NCBI GenBank assembly: GCA_032717465.1
Contig: CM064690.1
Coordinates: forward strand, 28,728,153-28,792,152
Direction: 5' to 3'
Source of the DNA: Coenobita brevimanus
Lineage: Eukaryota > Arthropoda > Malacostraca > Decapoda > Coenobitidae
Length of the DNA stretch: 64,000 bases
A model generated the notes under the pieces. That model had not been told where the DNA came from and searched no databases. It saw only the letters and a list, made by a program, of their open reading frames with translations. Of this stretch, positions 1-12,879 are shown in pieces; position 1 is the first letter of the stretch; each line of letters starts with the position of its first letter. Made by a program: the position numbers and the translations under genes.

Positions 1-1077
1 TCAAATCTCTAACCCTTCAGTGGCATCTTCAGTTTAGGAAATAGTCAAAAGTCGCAGGGATCGGGCCTAAATTTTTCCATACTTATATAACTCTAGGTCA
101 TTTATACAGCTCCTTTCCTATAGAATGCGGAAATTCCCGGCTATTCCCTCGTCTGTCCGTGAGGGTGAGATGGATGTGATAGATGTGGCGTGAAAGAAAT
201 TATCTCACGTCTTTCGCCCCCACTCGCCATGACGTCACGGACCATAAAACAAAAACCGATCACCATACCAAAACAAAACACCCTCACGCCTCTTAAAACC
301 TTCACTGCAATAACTCACTTTTTTAGCTTATTTTTGTTTGCCAGACGAATTAATACATCTGAAGAGAGCCCCCTGGTAGGACTCAAGTTGATAAAGACTG
401 TATAGAATCCAAAGAAATCATTAATAGTCTACCGCACGGGCGCAGGTCTTCCAAATTTCCTGCTCAGATTGGTCTTTCACAGGTTGATTAGGAATTGGTT
501 AGGGTAGAAATGTTGGTCTGATAAGAACTGAGGGCTTCCAGTGTTAGATGCAGGGGCAATTTCAGGTGGTTAAAATCACATAACAGGAAATGGGGTTGAA
601 ATAATGGTGACGATAAAGATTACAACGATGATAACGATGATAATGACGACGACGACGATGTGACGATATGACTATGATCCCTGGTTAGTTTACCGTTCAT
701 ACTGGCAAGCATAGTTGGAGTTAAGGCAGAGTTAGGTTAGGTTGGTGGTTTATAGGATGGAGTTTATAATTACAGTACAATTTCTAGACATCCCCATCCC
801 CAGGTTTTAAAATGGCGAGGGCTATTTCTTTTTGTTACTTTATATTCACTCAAATTTAACTGTTACATGTTTCGATAATGACAACAAACATACTTATACA
901 CAGTTATTTATGCAAATTGCGTTTAGGTTATACACGCAATCATAAATATGGTTTAGGTTTAGGAAAGTTTATAATTACGACATCTGGGCTTATTGCTTAC
1001 CCCTCCCCCCCAACTGTTTTATAATGGCGCTGGTGTCTACTGAGAGTCATTATGTGGACAGCCAGAGCGTGTGGCAT

Positions 1078-1139
<62 letters not shown>

Positions 1140-1610
1140 GACCTTCACACACTCCACACATGAGTATATGGATATCGATACGAACTGTTTAGAGGACTTG
1201 TAGTGTTTTTAGATATGACTAGGGATAAAATATTTCCAGGAGATTGAACTTAATGACGCTAACAGGAGACATTTGGATCAGGAAAGGATTATTTTATTTT
1301 TAACACAAATAAGAAGGAACCAAAGACCAGAGGCCCTCAAGAGTGTTCCCTCCAAGAAAAAGCAAAAACAACATAGCAGAGAGCCAAATTCAAGATCCTT
1401 TCGCTCCTCCAAATCACTCCTAAGTTGAACAGACGAGCCTGGAGATAGCAAGAATAGATTTTAAAAGCACGTTGCCAGTTTAAAGAGGTATGGGGCTGTG
1501 TCTCGGAAGGTGGTTGGAATATCTGCTCAATGTATGTCCTTCAGTAGCAATAAATAAATAAATAAATGAATAAATAAAATGTTAAACAATCGTCTGGTAT
1601 GTATCGTTTA
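1..1610. other. Intergenic, no gene recognised
   Basis: AT-rich unique-looking sequence with a GAT/GAC-rich patch at about 600-660, a (CA)n run at 1081-1136 and a (TAAA)n run at 1549-1578 that borders the LINE fragment. No open frame with protein-like composition was found. Confidence 0.6.
1081..1136. repeat. (AC)n microsatellite
   Basis: Perfect AC dinucleotide, about 28 units, directly readable. Confidence 0.97.
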
Positions 1611-1611
1611 T

Positions 1612-2090
1612 AAAGGCTCCAACATACTTGCATACGTCAGTCCTGGTCATCCAATGTCGGCTCTCCACGCTGCTCAATCTCTGGCAGCCTCCCTATTCAG
1701 TCGTTTATCCCTGAGGTCACACTCCATGACCTCGTCCCAAGCCTTTTTTATGTCTCTCGCAACTCTGCCCCCGATGTTCACACTTCTCCTCACTTTCCGT
1801 ACCAGATGTCACCCTCCATCATTGCAACGTGCCCAAACCATGTCAGTCTACCCCTACTCGTCACAGCACTAATCCACTCCAGTCCCATCCTTCCTTTTAA
1901 CTCTTTAATCGTAGTCCTATTCCCCCAGGCCTCACCTTCAAGGACGCATCAGACATCCTTCTAATCGTTGTCATTTTTGTACGTTTGAGCCTGCAAATAT
2001 CCTCTTCCGTTACTGCCCAGGTCTCACTACCATACAGCATTATACTCCTGACACATGCTGCATACAAAAATCCCTTACCGTTAGACATGT
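1612..2090 (-). mobile_element. Non-LTR retrotransposon fragment (RT C-terminal region), LINE type 2
   Basis: Minus strand encodes pieces of the region after the reverse-transcriptase fingers, for example FLYAACVRSIMLYGSETWAV and LKRTKMTTIRRM at 1897-2088, a pattern common to arthropod LINEs. Downstream, the minus strand is interrupted by frameshifts. The last 130 bases (1612-1745) match the copy at 48985-49110 closely, which defines the family's 3' end. A (TTTA)n stretch follows at 1549-1578 on the minus strand. Confidence 0.8.
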
Positions 2091-2155
2091 GAGAATAATA
2101 ATTTGAAGATACCTATACTGGTTACGCTAAAGAAGCTAAACATAAGCATTAATTA

Positions 2156-2428
2156 GTCACACTGGAGGATAAATTTGACTAGTAACCAAGAAGACTCATT
2201 CCTACATCATAACTAGAGCTTATAAAATTTCAAGCAACTCGTATGTCTAAGTATTTAAGCTGTATGGGTAATCTATTTCCCTCTGATGAAAACGTCACAC
2301 TGGAAGATAAATTTGACTAGTAACCAAGGAGACTCATCCCTACCTCGTAACTAAAGCTCCTCAAATGTCAGGCAAATCGTATGACTAAATATTTAAGTTG
2401 TATTAGTGTCTATTTCCCTCAGATGAAA
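2156..2428. repeat. Tandem duplication of a ~136-bp unit
   Basis: Two adjacent copies begin GTCACACTGGAGGATAAATT (2156) and GTCACACTGGAAGATAAATT (2294) and remain similar to the end (CTATTTCCCTC-GATGAAA). The junction motif GATAAATTTGACTAGTAACC recurs in reverse complement at about 39648-39670, so the unit belongs to a dispersed family. Confidence 0.8.
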
Positions 2429-2429
2429 C

Positions 2430-4043
2430 AAACCAACTTTACTATAGCCTTAAAGTTGTATTTTGAGTGGCTTTGGATATTTCGTAACGCCTGTTTTTAG
2501 TGACTTTCTGGCTCTTACGTCTCAGCGTTCTCTTGTATATTATTGATGCAAAATATGTAGGTGTTAGAAAGATGTAAACAACGTGAATGAAAGCAAATAG
2601 CCAAGGAAATGGTGTTACGAAGCCTCCAGTGCTACGTATAATATGACCACTACACTCTAGAAACTGGCATCTGATTGACGTAACCATAAAAGAGTTGTTG
2701 GACACAGTTGCTTTTAAATATGCCTGTCATCAGCAAACGATAAATACTACCCGTAACCCTTAACTTGAACCCCATGCAAAGTTTTTACAGAATTTTCGTA
2801 CATATTCGACTCAAATGCATTCACACTCGTCACAGTTCTTTCTCCAGCATTTCATTTCTTTTTGGCTGATTATGACTGTATTAACCAAAATTCTGCAGTT
2901 CTTATAGCATACCCTCAGGGCGCCTTGCCCCAGCCTGCCTACCCGATACTCAAATTTCCCGCCAACCTATGATGGGATGATATAAATTTCCAAGTATAAT
3001 TATTCCGAAGGATTTTATTAGTACCGTATAATGAGAGAGTAGTAATTCTATACAACTGTGAGCATTGTGCAAACCTTTATATCAAACACAGTTCTAGGTT
3101 TTTTTTCCAGCAAAATCGAGTGCTGATATGTTTACAATAATTTTTATCGCATCATAGCAACAGCAGGTTTACCTTAGCAACCAATGGATTTTATGTTCCA
3201 CCAAATGATAGCTACACTCAGCTTAACCGAGAAGAAGACACATATATGTCTGAGGATGTGGCTTTTCCGTGAAGGCCTGATAATGAGTCATTGCCAGCAG
3301 GAATCTCCCGGTAGACCCACGCCATAGTAACGAGTGAGGTATATTATTATTATTATTGGGTTGCCATTACATGCCTGACCCCATTTCCTGTTGTTGGTGT
3401 TGGTGTAATGATAGACTGGATGTGTTATAGCGTGAAAGTCGAGGAGAGCTTTCATTTTAAGCTTAATGTAGGAGCCTATTGGTGAATTTGCAGTTTCAAC
3501 CAGACAGTGATTTTAATGTGACCTTGTGAAACCAAAATTTTCATATATTCAGTAGTTTAAGTTGTATACATTCATGTATGTTGCAAATCATGCTTTTTTA
3601 TTTTTCATTTTTATTTTTTTAAGATATAATCCCTTCCCAACCTTTGCATATCTGTCCTTGTAGACAAGTGATTTTCATTGGAAATGAATGATAGGATTCA
3701 TCTGAGTATACCAAAGCCATCAGAACAACCTCAGTTTCAGTCTTACCGTAACCTAACCATAACTAAACAACACCTCATTTCAAGTCTGGGAGGGACGTGG
3801 GACGGTAGCTAGTGGGTTCCATGCAGGGTGCTATATCCTGTGTAAACACAGTTGAATACTGGTATAGTCAGGGTGTTTACACTGATCTGCAGTGGAAGTG
3901 TATAAATATTATTATAATTACTGAAATATAGCTGCTGATAACCTAAAATCTGGTGTACTGTAGGTGCTGGGCAGTTTCTAGTACTTACTGTATCATGCAG
4001 CAGTACATAGCATTGCATGTAACATGTTTTCATTTCCTTACAG
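2430..4043. other. Intergenic upstream of the chitinase gene, no gene recognised
   Basis: No convincing coding exon or signal-peptide exon was found. A short (ATT)n is at 3341-3357. If the chitinase is secreted, its leader exon should lie here or beyond, but I could not identify one. Confidence 0.5.
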
Positions 4044-4076
4044 GTGTTACATTACTCAAGTTAATGAATCCTTACA

Positions 4077-7000
4077 ATGCACCGAGTCAGTTACTATGCC
4101 ATACCCCGCCAAAGACCAGACAACACAGTCAAACATCTCCCAGTGCAAGATATTGACCCATTCCTGTGCACTCACATCATTGTTGCATTTGCAGATGTTG
4201 AAAATGCCGATATTAAACCAGTTGATGAGTCTGATGTTGAGGTAAGATGTGTTTATTTCCCCACTGACCAAAGTTCTTCTAATGCATAGTTCTTCAGATT
4301 TTGCTTTTGGCTGAATATTACACTGTGAATGCCTATAACCCCTTCAGTCCAATGACATCTTTTTCATTTTAATACCAGACCATCACAAGATGATTTAATG
4401 CAGCTTAAGGGAAATTTCTTGTAGTGTGGGCATTGATCCAGGGTATATCCAACCTTTCCATTTTGACCCATCATTAATAAACTAGAAGCATATCTCACAA
4501 TTTTTTATATTTTTATCATTATTAGTATTATTTGCAGCCTTTTGCCAGCACTCAGCCAAGATTTTAACCCCTTAGATCCAGGCGACATTCATTTGGTGTA
4601 TTCATGCTGTTACCAGTCAGTATTATTCAACTTACAAAAGGCTTCTGGCATTCAAACGGCTTTTAACCCCTCCAGTTTGGAAAATCTGCCTTAAGCTGAA
4701 TGTAATAATGAGTACAGTCAAGAATAAACTGAAAAAAGACATCCAGATTTACAATGGGGTTAGTTGGCAATTTTCTGTGATATTCTATGAACGTCATGGC
4801 CAAAAAGAATGCAAAAAAGGTGGCCTAATGATTACTGTATTGTATCGTTGCAGGTATACAAGGAGGTATTGTCACTGAAAATTCAGAATCCTGAGTTAAA
4901 GGTGCTGCTGTCATTGGGAGGGGCTTCACCTGACACTGGTTTTCCTGCCCTTGTGAGAGACCCCCAGGCTGTTGTGAAGTAGGTGCCCTTCACTCACTTA
5001 AATAATACATTGCTGTACTCTTTTTCACTTTAATGTGGTCTTAAATTATCTTCCCTCTATCCTGAATGCTGAATTGTAAAAGTAGATTAACTCCAGAATG
5101 TGGTGCCAATTATAAGAAGTGCTGTGGAGAGGGTGTAGGGTCTTCTCATTTGTTTATTTATTTATTTAATTATTTATTCTTGCCACTGAGCTATGTGAAA
5201 TAAGGTACAAAAGGATGAAAATCTGAGCCAGGCCAAAGTGAAGGAACTATACCTGTTGGCTATATTGTGTCCATTATAGTTGACCCCTTCAGTCTGGTGA
5301 TATTCTTTTAATTCTTGCTGCCTCCATGTGACTACAGTATTAGGTTTTGAGAGGCTTTTAGAACCTGAGAATGTAGATATTGTATACCATATTCTTCAGT
5401 TATCCATTCACTACAACACAGGTTCTGGAGAGGGATGACTTTTTGTGTAGTGGCACTGACATAGCTGGGTGCCTCCACTGTCTGATTATGCAACTGCCCC
5501 TTACTCCCTCCCTATCCCATGAAAGGACTGCAAGAGGGGAGCAACTTCAGCCTGCAGTCCAGTTACTGGGTCACAATCAGATGAACTTTGTGTTACTGCT
5601 ACTACTACTACTACTACTACTACTACACATCTACATATGCTGAACACTATAAAACTGTGTAGAAGTTGCAGGAATGAAACAAAACGTACTGTACATCTTT
5701 CCATCTTGAATGCATTGCTATAATAAGAGATTAACATGATAATATGATGCTGGTCACAAACAAGTTTTGTGGAAGGCATGTAGAGACTTGCTTTGCCATT
5801 AAGGTTTAGAAGATACAGTAAACTGCAGAAAGAAAAAAAAAAAAAATCCACCAAGTTGTTGTTCTGGTCACTGCCACTTTTCATATGAATGTAATTTATT
5901 TGGATGTTGATATCATGATTGTAGGTGTCATTAGATCTTTATAAGCTTGTTTTTTTGCATGATTACACAAGACTGTAGGAAGTATTAAATCTTTTCTAAG
6001 TAAATTACAGTACACTGTAAGGTTTATAAAATATAATTCTCAAGTCATGCAACTGCACATTATCACCAAAACATATGTATCCAGTTTATATGTTAATCTT
6101 ACCCACAGATTTTCAAAGAAGACAAAAGAATTCCTTGAGCACTTTGGATTTGATGGTGTGGACTTAGATTGGGAGTTCCCCGCCTGGCCATGTCTCAGGA
6201 GTGATCATCGAGAGAAGCAGTGGTTCACTAACTTGGTTGAACAACTCAGCCTACAGCTGAAGGTATAGCAAGATCATTTCTTTGCTGAATGGGGTACAAG
6301 CATTCCTTACTATAAGTTGGGATTATATACTTGAGAGCAGTTAATGATATCCTGCCTAGCAGACAGAGCCATGGTCCAGTAAATGGTCCATTAACACTAA
6401 GGTGATCAAACCCAAAAGAAGGGTAAGAGCAAAGGTGAATTCATGATGAGATTATGGGGAAGATAGTGAAAGTTTTTTCTGCTGAGGGGATACTGATTTT
6501 TGCTTTCATCTGCCCATGCAAACTATCAAGTTTTTCTATACAAATGATACTGTATACTGGGGAAGGAATGAGAAAACTAGCTTAATAGGTAGCAGTAGAA
6601 CTTTAACAGATCACACTGTAATTGACTCTGGACTTAATAGCAGAAACAAATGTCAACATAGGTAATTTATAAACAAGGACTTTCTGTAATGATGTGGCAA
6701 CCTTCCTGTACAGCAACTGTATTGCAAGCAGTCTTGCATTTCCTACAGTAATAGAGGTAGGGGGACAGGAGGGGAGGGATTTTAGATTCATGCTTACCAA
6801 AGCATCAAAGATCCTTTCTGTAAATCTAATCACCCTGAATGCTGGAAATTTGATTGACAGTAATGTATATATAATTATGAAGATGCTGGATGAATCATAC
6901 GTCCATCCATCCACTCATCCACTCATCATGTAGTCCTGCACAGTATTTCTTAATAGAGACTTTGGGTTCTGGGGCCATGCTACTCAGTCCAGACACTTAA

Positions 7001-9699
7001 GGAGAGGGTGACCAATTACCATTGTATTAGTGCCACTTGTCATCAGTTTTTCCTAACAGTATTTATATATGGACTAAATCAGGTATATTCTTTGCTTTGG
7101 GGTTATTTTATGATTCTGGTATTCTATTACAGTACAGTATTGTATTGTATGCAGGATAATCTGATTTTTTTTTTTCAGTCATCCAGCACAAACCCACTTC
7201 TCCTGACTCTGGCTGTGGCTGCTCCAAAAAACGTTGTTAACAGGTCCTATGAGGTCGATAAGCTGGCAAAGTGAGTGAGCATTTGTGCATCATTGTCCAG
7301 GAATTTTGATCCTTTATCAAAGGGGGTTTTTGTATATCCAGAAACTAATTACTGTATATGTACTGTATATGCATAGCCAGAAACTAATTTTCCCCTTGTA
7401 TGGAAGAGATTCTCTCCATTTGTTTGCCTTTGGGATCCTACCTCACCTCAGCTATAGATGAAGAAAAGAAGTGGGATAATGATGATGGAGGAGATCACGA
7501 AGAAGAAAGCAGACTGCCAAACTTTTTGCATCATTTTTTATTCATGAGAGAAAATAAAAGAAGTTTGACTGTTCTGCCTCATTGTTGAATGTAATGTAGC
7601 CTGTAAAATGTAATGAAGTCTTAACATTCCCTATCCACACTGGTGTTTTGAGACAACAGTCATAAAATTGGGCTTTGCCTACAATTTTGCTTACCTGTAT
7701 TGTACTCTGCTATAACCTTGTCAGTCTAGTGATGTATGTTCTGTCTTATTGTTGCTAGATAGATACATATTTTTTATGCTATTTCCAGAAAGTTTTTTCA
7801 CCTTACAACACACTTGTTGAACTAGAAGAGTTACTTATAGTCTTCATTAACTTTTAGAGAGCTTTCTTAACCTTGTGAACACAGTACTGTTTTTTATGTT
7901 TTATTCTTCCTACCCCCAGACAATTGTATTTAACTTGGGAAAGACCTGTATCAGGGATAATACTGATGAAGGATACAATGTACTGTATTTACCTGTCTAG
8001 TTTAACAGTCTCTAAAGATGGGAGAAAACATGTCATTGGATTATGATACTAGGCTAATATAATTGTCAGGGAGTAGCAAGAATAAAATAGAAATTGCGTT
8101 CTCAGGTTTAAGGGTTATTAATATGACCTTATGTCTTTTGGCAGATATGTTGATTTTGTGTCTATGATGGGGTATGACTACCACATCTTCTGGCCATACC
8201 TTCCCTTCACTGGACACAATGCCCCACTCTATAAACGCAAATCTGAGAGGTGTTACTTTGCTACCATGAATATTGAATGGACAGCTAGATATTGGGTGGA
8301 GAAGGGGATGCCCAAGGACAAGCTGGTCATCGGGGTTCCAACATACGGCAGAACCTGGAAGTAAGAGTTAAAATGACATACAGTACAGTATTTTTATTAC
8401 CCTCTTGCTATCACCAGACAGTTTAGTTTACTTAAGGGATTAGATATAGCATTTATTGACTCCTATAGATGATTTTCTAAACCTCAGGGCAGATTTTTCA
8501 AACTGAAAGGGCATGATATAGCATTTACTAATTCCTTCTCCATTAACAGGTTCTCATAAACTGAATAAAATAATATGGTAGTAGCATAAATAATTGATAT
8601 ACATATCCTCAGGTTGAAGGGATTAGGCACTGCAGTAGACTGATGCCCTTTTTATTATAGATTATTCTTGCTGTCACCAGATATTTTTGTTCACATTAGG
8701 ACTAGATATGGTCTTAATTAACCTCTTTACTGTTGAAGCTGGTTTTTGGAGTTCCAATGTTTGGCATGCCCAAGAAGTGAGAATTGTTGCTTTTTTTTTT
8801 TTTTTTTTTTTTCCCAGGCTCCTAAACCAAGCCTGGCATGGTGTTGCAGCCCCAGCTTTAGGAGAAGGAATGTTGGGAGGGTCACTGTCATACCCTCAGG
8901 CATATTTCTTCATCAAAGAGGGAGGCCAGGAGTGTTTTGATGGTGAGAGCAGAGTGCCTTATGCCTGGCGAGGGAAAGACTGGGTATCTTTTGACAACAG
9001 TGATAGCATCAGGGAGAAGGTAGGCAGCAGTGTTCAAAGGTTTAGTAATACCTCTGTGTACATTTTTCTCTCATGCTAGCCCCCTCATGAGTGGGACAGC
9101 TCTTAGTATTTTGTTACAACTAACATCAGACAGTTTTGTTCACCTGAGCATAAGTGATATGAGCCTAAGGAAATTAGCCGGGATGAAATACAAAGTGAGC
9201 CCATAGGCAGAAGGGGTTAGAATTAAATATAGTACACAACGCTCTTTCCTAAGGTATGTCCTCAAACAGATGTTCCATAGCATATTTTCTTATTACCTGT
9301 ATACTTTATTGATCTTTTGTAAAACAGTAAATCCTCATTATACATCACCATTTGTATATTCCTTGCCATTAATATCACAGTAAATTTAATAATATCAACC
9401 AATTAAAGTTCCATTGCTTTCTGTAAAGGTAATCTGTCAGTTTTCTCCAGGACAGCAACAGTTGTTTGGAAAAAGTTGTGATATTTTGGACGTTATCCCT
9501 GACTTAAAGTGAGCATTGCTTGTTTTGTTTTGTTCAGATATTTTCTCTCGTACAGGCTGTGTGGATACGAGACTTTGGCTGTGCAGGCATCATGACGTGG
9601 AATCTGAACTGTGATGACTGGGCTGGAGTGTGCGAGGGAAAGAAGTTTGAATTACATGGTATCATAAAAGATGTTATCAATCCAAAGATGTCTAATTAA
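4077..9699 (+). CDS. GH18 family chitinase, 7 coding exons, 365 aa
   Basis: Coding exons are 4077-4241, 4854-4978, 6109-6262, 7179-7270, 8145-8360, 8818-9019 and 9556-9699. All have GT-AG junctions and matching phases, and the frame closes with TAA. The product is a single glycoside hydrolase family 18 barrel, which in this family cleaves beta-1,4-linked N-acetylglucosamine polymers (chitin). Visible motifs are the N-terminal YY strand, LCTHIIVAFA, the KVLLSLGG strand (exon 2), the catalytic signature DGVDLDWE (residues 112-119, acid/base E119), MMGYDYH (about 186-192), YGRTWK, and the C-terminal MTWNL with Trp333. There is no chitin-binding Peritrophin-A domain and no Ser/Thr linker, so it is a one-domain enzyme. 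No signal peptide follows the first Met. In-frame stops at 4062-4067 precede ATG 4077 within the same exon (acceptor at 4042-4043), so this start is the only one available unless an upstream exon splices to a later acceptor. It may belong to the CHT11-like group, but that is a guess. Confidence 0.93.
4320..4760. repeat. Dispersed repeat family A (CCCCTTCAGT...CTTAAG...CCCCTCCAG)
   Basis: Recurring blocks contain AACCCCTTCAGTCCAATGA, a TTTTTATTCTTGCTGCCA-like stretch, CAGCTTAAG, and AACCCCTCCAGTTTGAAAA. Other clear copies are near 5280-5370, 7690-7870, 8395-8700, 15820-15940, 28060-28140, 29930-30090, 36950-37110, 49940-50085, 51170-51260 and 53430-53615. Copies are degenerate and lack coding content. 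Class unknown. Confidence 0.7.
5425..5600 (-). repeat. Dispersed repeat family C, reverse copy
   Basis: Contains GGCACTGACATAGCTGGGTG and GCAACTTCAGCCTGCAGTCC. The same units occur at 24560-24730 and 46965-47130 in this orientation, and reversed at 10200-10400, 24005-24190 and 52060-52235. About 170-200 bp, noncoding, SINE-sized. A (CTA)n run follows at 5600-5626. Confidence 0.7.
8791..8817 (+). promoter_or_regulatory. Extreme polypyrimidine 3' splice site of chitinase exon 6
   Basis: A run of 22 T followed by CCCAG forms the acceptor. The exon reading LLNQAWHGVAAP follows in correct phase. Length variation of this homopolymer would sit directly in the splice site. Confidence 0.8.
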
Positions 9700-9799
9700 T
9701 ATTACTCTGAGAATGGTATTAGCTATAAGAATCACAAATAGAGGGGAATGCTAGGTGGTACAGACTGATGAGCTTATCAAGTATATCATCTTTGTGGCT

Positions 9800-9882
9800 A
9801 CCCCTCATGGAATTAAGGCATCTGGCAAACCGTCCCTCACCAGATTAAGGCGTCTGACCATAGATAGATAGATAGTTCTTTT
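9800..9882 (+). mobile_element. RTE-like LINE, 3' terminus with GATA tail
   Basis: Reads TTTGTGGCTACCCCTCATGG, then AAGGCATCTGGC, then a second partial copy (AAGGCGTCTGACC) before ATAGATAGATAGATAG. This is the 3' block shared with the copies at 35562, 44560 and 61600. It lies about 100 bp after the chitinase stop, probably in its 3' UTR. Confidence 0.75.
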
Positions 9883-10199
9883 TTATATCACATGTTTTAT
9901 GTTGATTTTTGCTATGAAGTCTTCAGTTAATTACAGAAAAAATAATTATAAATCCAGTTCTACATACAGGTATAAAGTTGAATTCCCACCCCCATATCTG
10001 TGGTAACAATTATATGTGGAATTGGTAGTGTTTTAGAACATATTCCTTACTTTATAACAAGAATGGCCTGTATGGTAAATTACAACCTAGATTTTAGTTA
10101 ATTACTCAACTCTTCTTTATCGACAATTCTTTTACAGAGCTTTCATATACACATTAGTGTATGTTGTTATTGTTGGTGTTTTTGTTGTGGTTGTTTTTG

Positions 10200-10400
10200 T
10201 TATTGTGGCTCAGGTTCATCAGGAAGTAAACCAAGTGGACTGCAGGCTGAAGTTGCCTCTTTCTTGCAGTCCACCATCCTCCTTTAAGGGAATAGGGAAG
10301 AGTTGGTGGATGCTTGTATATGCAGGCACATTTATATTGGTGCCAATGTGTGAAGGTGCCTCCCTCCAGCACCATGATGTAGTGTAAATGGGGTTCACCT
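10200..10400 (+). repeat. Dispersed repeat family C, forward copy
   Basis: Contains AGTGGACTGCAGGCTGAAGT, GCAGTCCACCATCCTCCTTT and GAAGGTGCCTCCCTCCAGCA. An internal palindrome (GTGGACTGCAGG ... TGCAGTCCAC) suggests a stem. Confidence 0.7.
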
Positions 10401-11226
10401 TGTAAAGTGACTCAAATCCAATTAAATCACTATGTGGGGTATTAAGGTGATTTGCTTGGGTTCAGTGGAAAGTCAGTGATTGTGAGGCTAAGTGTGCCAG
10501 AACTGTGATAGACATTTTTCCCAGTGATCTCATGCTCCTTCAACCCAGCTCCTCCTCATTCTGTAATGCCCTTATGAACATCTCAGGCTATTTATCAGTT
10601 TAAGAGCCTGTTGCGTGATTGAGGCGTGCTGCTCCCTTCAGATACTCATAGTAGACACTGTATACTCCAGAAAACAGTCTGCTCATATTCCGTGCTTATA
10701 TTTTTGCCTGGGCAGCCACAATAACAGCTGGGCAGTAGGATATTAGCAGTATGTTTAAAGGAGTGGGTGTTTTAACAATCTCCTTTCATAATCTACTCTT
10801 CCCACCATATTTCCACGTACATGTTGATAGAGATTTATAACCTCCTCCCCCCATCCCTAGAGGGGGAAAAAATGATAATGATGATGATTAAACCTATGTG
10901 GGAGTTATGAAAAAGGTGAAGCATTACAAGCACTCCAACATTGTGTACATCACATGAAACCAGCTCAGTTCTTCTGTGCATTTCTAAACACTTACATAAA
11001 GTACAGGTACTTTGGCTGTGATTTTTATTGTACAGTGCAGAATTATAAAAGAAAATAATGTTAAAATTATTTTAATTTTCTGCTCCAGAGTGTTTTGTTG
11101 AAACTGAGCCTACATTTCCTGAGTAAAGTGCCCCCCCCCCCTCCCTTTTTTTTCTTAAGGAAAATTATCTGACTATCTCCCCCAAGATGGCACTCTTGAT
11201 AAATACAGGTACTGATATATATATAT

Positions 11227-11280
<54 letters not shown>

Positions 11281-12660
11281 GGATGCATTTCAGTACAGGG
11301 ACAAATACAGTATTATGTGATATCATACAGTATTTTAAGCACAAATATAACTTAAGTATGATTATTTGTTAAATAAAAATCATGTTCTGCTTATTGCCTT
11401 TGAATTTTTTTCCATTCATAGATACTGTATTAGAGTACTGTTACCACCAAATTTTAATAAGCACAATGAATAACTTGTCAAGTTGTGGGCAACTTAACAT
11501 GAGATGTGGAGGATGGAACAAATTAAAATACCAGAATTCACATGCAACCAAGTTCTACTGCCACACATTGCTGAGGCTGACCTGATGAAAACTTAAGATC
11601 AGAATACCAAAGGTTGGCCTTAGTATCTTCCCAAAGATTGTTCACTCCAGTGATGTGAGACACTGACAGACTGACCCATAAGGTTTGGGTCATGGTGAAT
11701 ATTTATTCTGAGATCTGAAAGAGTATCAACTGTGACAATTTTTAGTGTCAATGTTGAGGTGTCAACTAGGGTCAAGTGGAGTTTGGTGTCCCAAAGGTCA
11801 TCTTAAGTGGATATAAAGGGAAGGAAAGCTAGTAGTTTCTTACAGGTGATGTGGAAGATGTCCAGAAATAGATCACTGAGCTTTTCTTTTCTTTTCTTTT
11901 TTTCCTTCCATTGTGGGAGTGGAGAGTACACAGTGTTTACTGGCTGTGTGTGGGTTTGGAGGCTTTGGTGTACTGCCTGGACAATGGCAAGGCTCAAGAA
12001 ACAAGTGAGCAGTGAAGATATTCTCCCTAAAAGGCCAGTATTCAAGAATGGAAGAGAACTGCCTTTAGAGGTATGCAATGCACATTATTCACAGTTACTT
12101 TGAGGTTTACCATGGTGGAGAGCCATGAAGCCACAAGTGTTGACCAAGTCTTTTGGAGGAGTCTTTCTTCTTAGTTTTAATTATTCGCAGGTGCTTGTGC
12201 TGTAGAAATGACTCTGAGGATGGAATGAGCCTGTCACTTAGGGAATATCACTAGGGAGGCCATAAGGGGCTGCTGGTTGAGGGTGTGTGATGAATGCAGA
12301 CTCTGAAATCTTTGGAGGAGGAATTATGCCCATCTATCATCTAATCCTTTTGTCCAAAGACAAATCTACTCACTATCATATGCAGCGAGGGTGACCTGCC
12401 TTTTACCCCAGAAAGAGAGAGAGAGACCGAGAGAGTGAAAGATGTGATAATGGAAATGCCATTTAGATAAATAGAAATAGATTTGGTAGATATATAATGG
12501 AAATGACATTTAGATAGATAGAAACAGATTTGGTAGATAAACTCTGCTATCTGCTGACATTCCTCCCTTCCCACGGCCCTACCTGCTACCTGCCTACCTA
12601 ATTACCTGTCTCCCTACCTAACTCACTGTCTACTTCACCACTCAGTAAGTTACCGACACA
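10400..12660. other. Intergenic between chitinase and TMEM59, no gene recognised
   Basis: Contains poly-C/T at 11131-11152, a (TA)n(CA)n compound repeat at 11215-11275, a CTTTT-rich tract at 11881-11907 and a tandem duplication of about 47 bp at 12443-12540 (TAATGGAAATG-CATTTAGATA). Frames here are short and of low complexity. Confidence 0.55.
11215..11275. repeat. (TA)n/(CA)n compound microsatellite
   Basis: Directly readable dinucleotide repeat. Confidence 0.95.
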
Positions 12661-12682
12661 TGTGCATATATACAGTATATCA

Positions 12683-12744
<62 letters not shown>
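12683..12744. repeat. (AT)n microsatellite
   Basis: About 31 AT units, self-complementary and able to form a long hairpin. Confidence 0.97.
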
Positions 12745-12746
<2 letters not shown>

Positions 12747-12879
12747 AATTGCAAGCTTCTGTTGGGTCATATAAAAACTGTGATGGGGGCATAAATTACT
12801 GCATTTTGAACACCATTTCCAGTGATACCAATGTTATGTCTATACTCTTGTAAATAAAACAATTTTTGGTATTTGCCCC

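Noticed and set aside
5501..5884. 127-codon minus frame
   Set aside because: Crosses a family C repeat, a (CTA)n run and poly-A; composition driven by repeats.
7400..7588. Extra chitinase exon within intron 4
   Set aside because: Acidic frame with no acceptor in phase; the joins 7270 to 8145 already give continuous GH18 sequence.
11803..12103. Opposed 91- and 98-codon frames
   Set aside because: Both strands are open over the same CTTTT-rich sequence; neither resembles a protein family.
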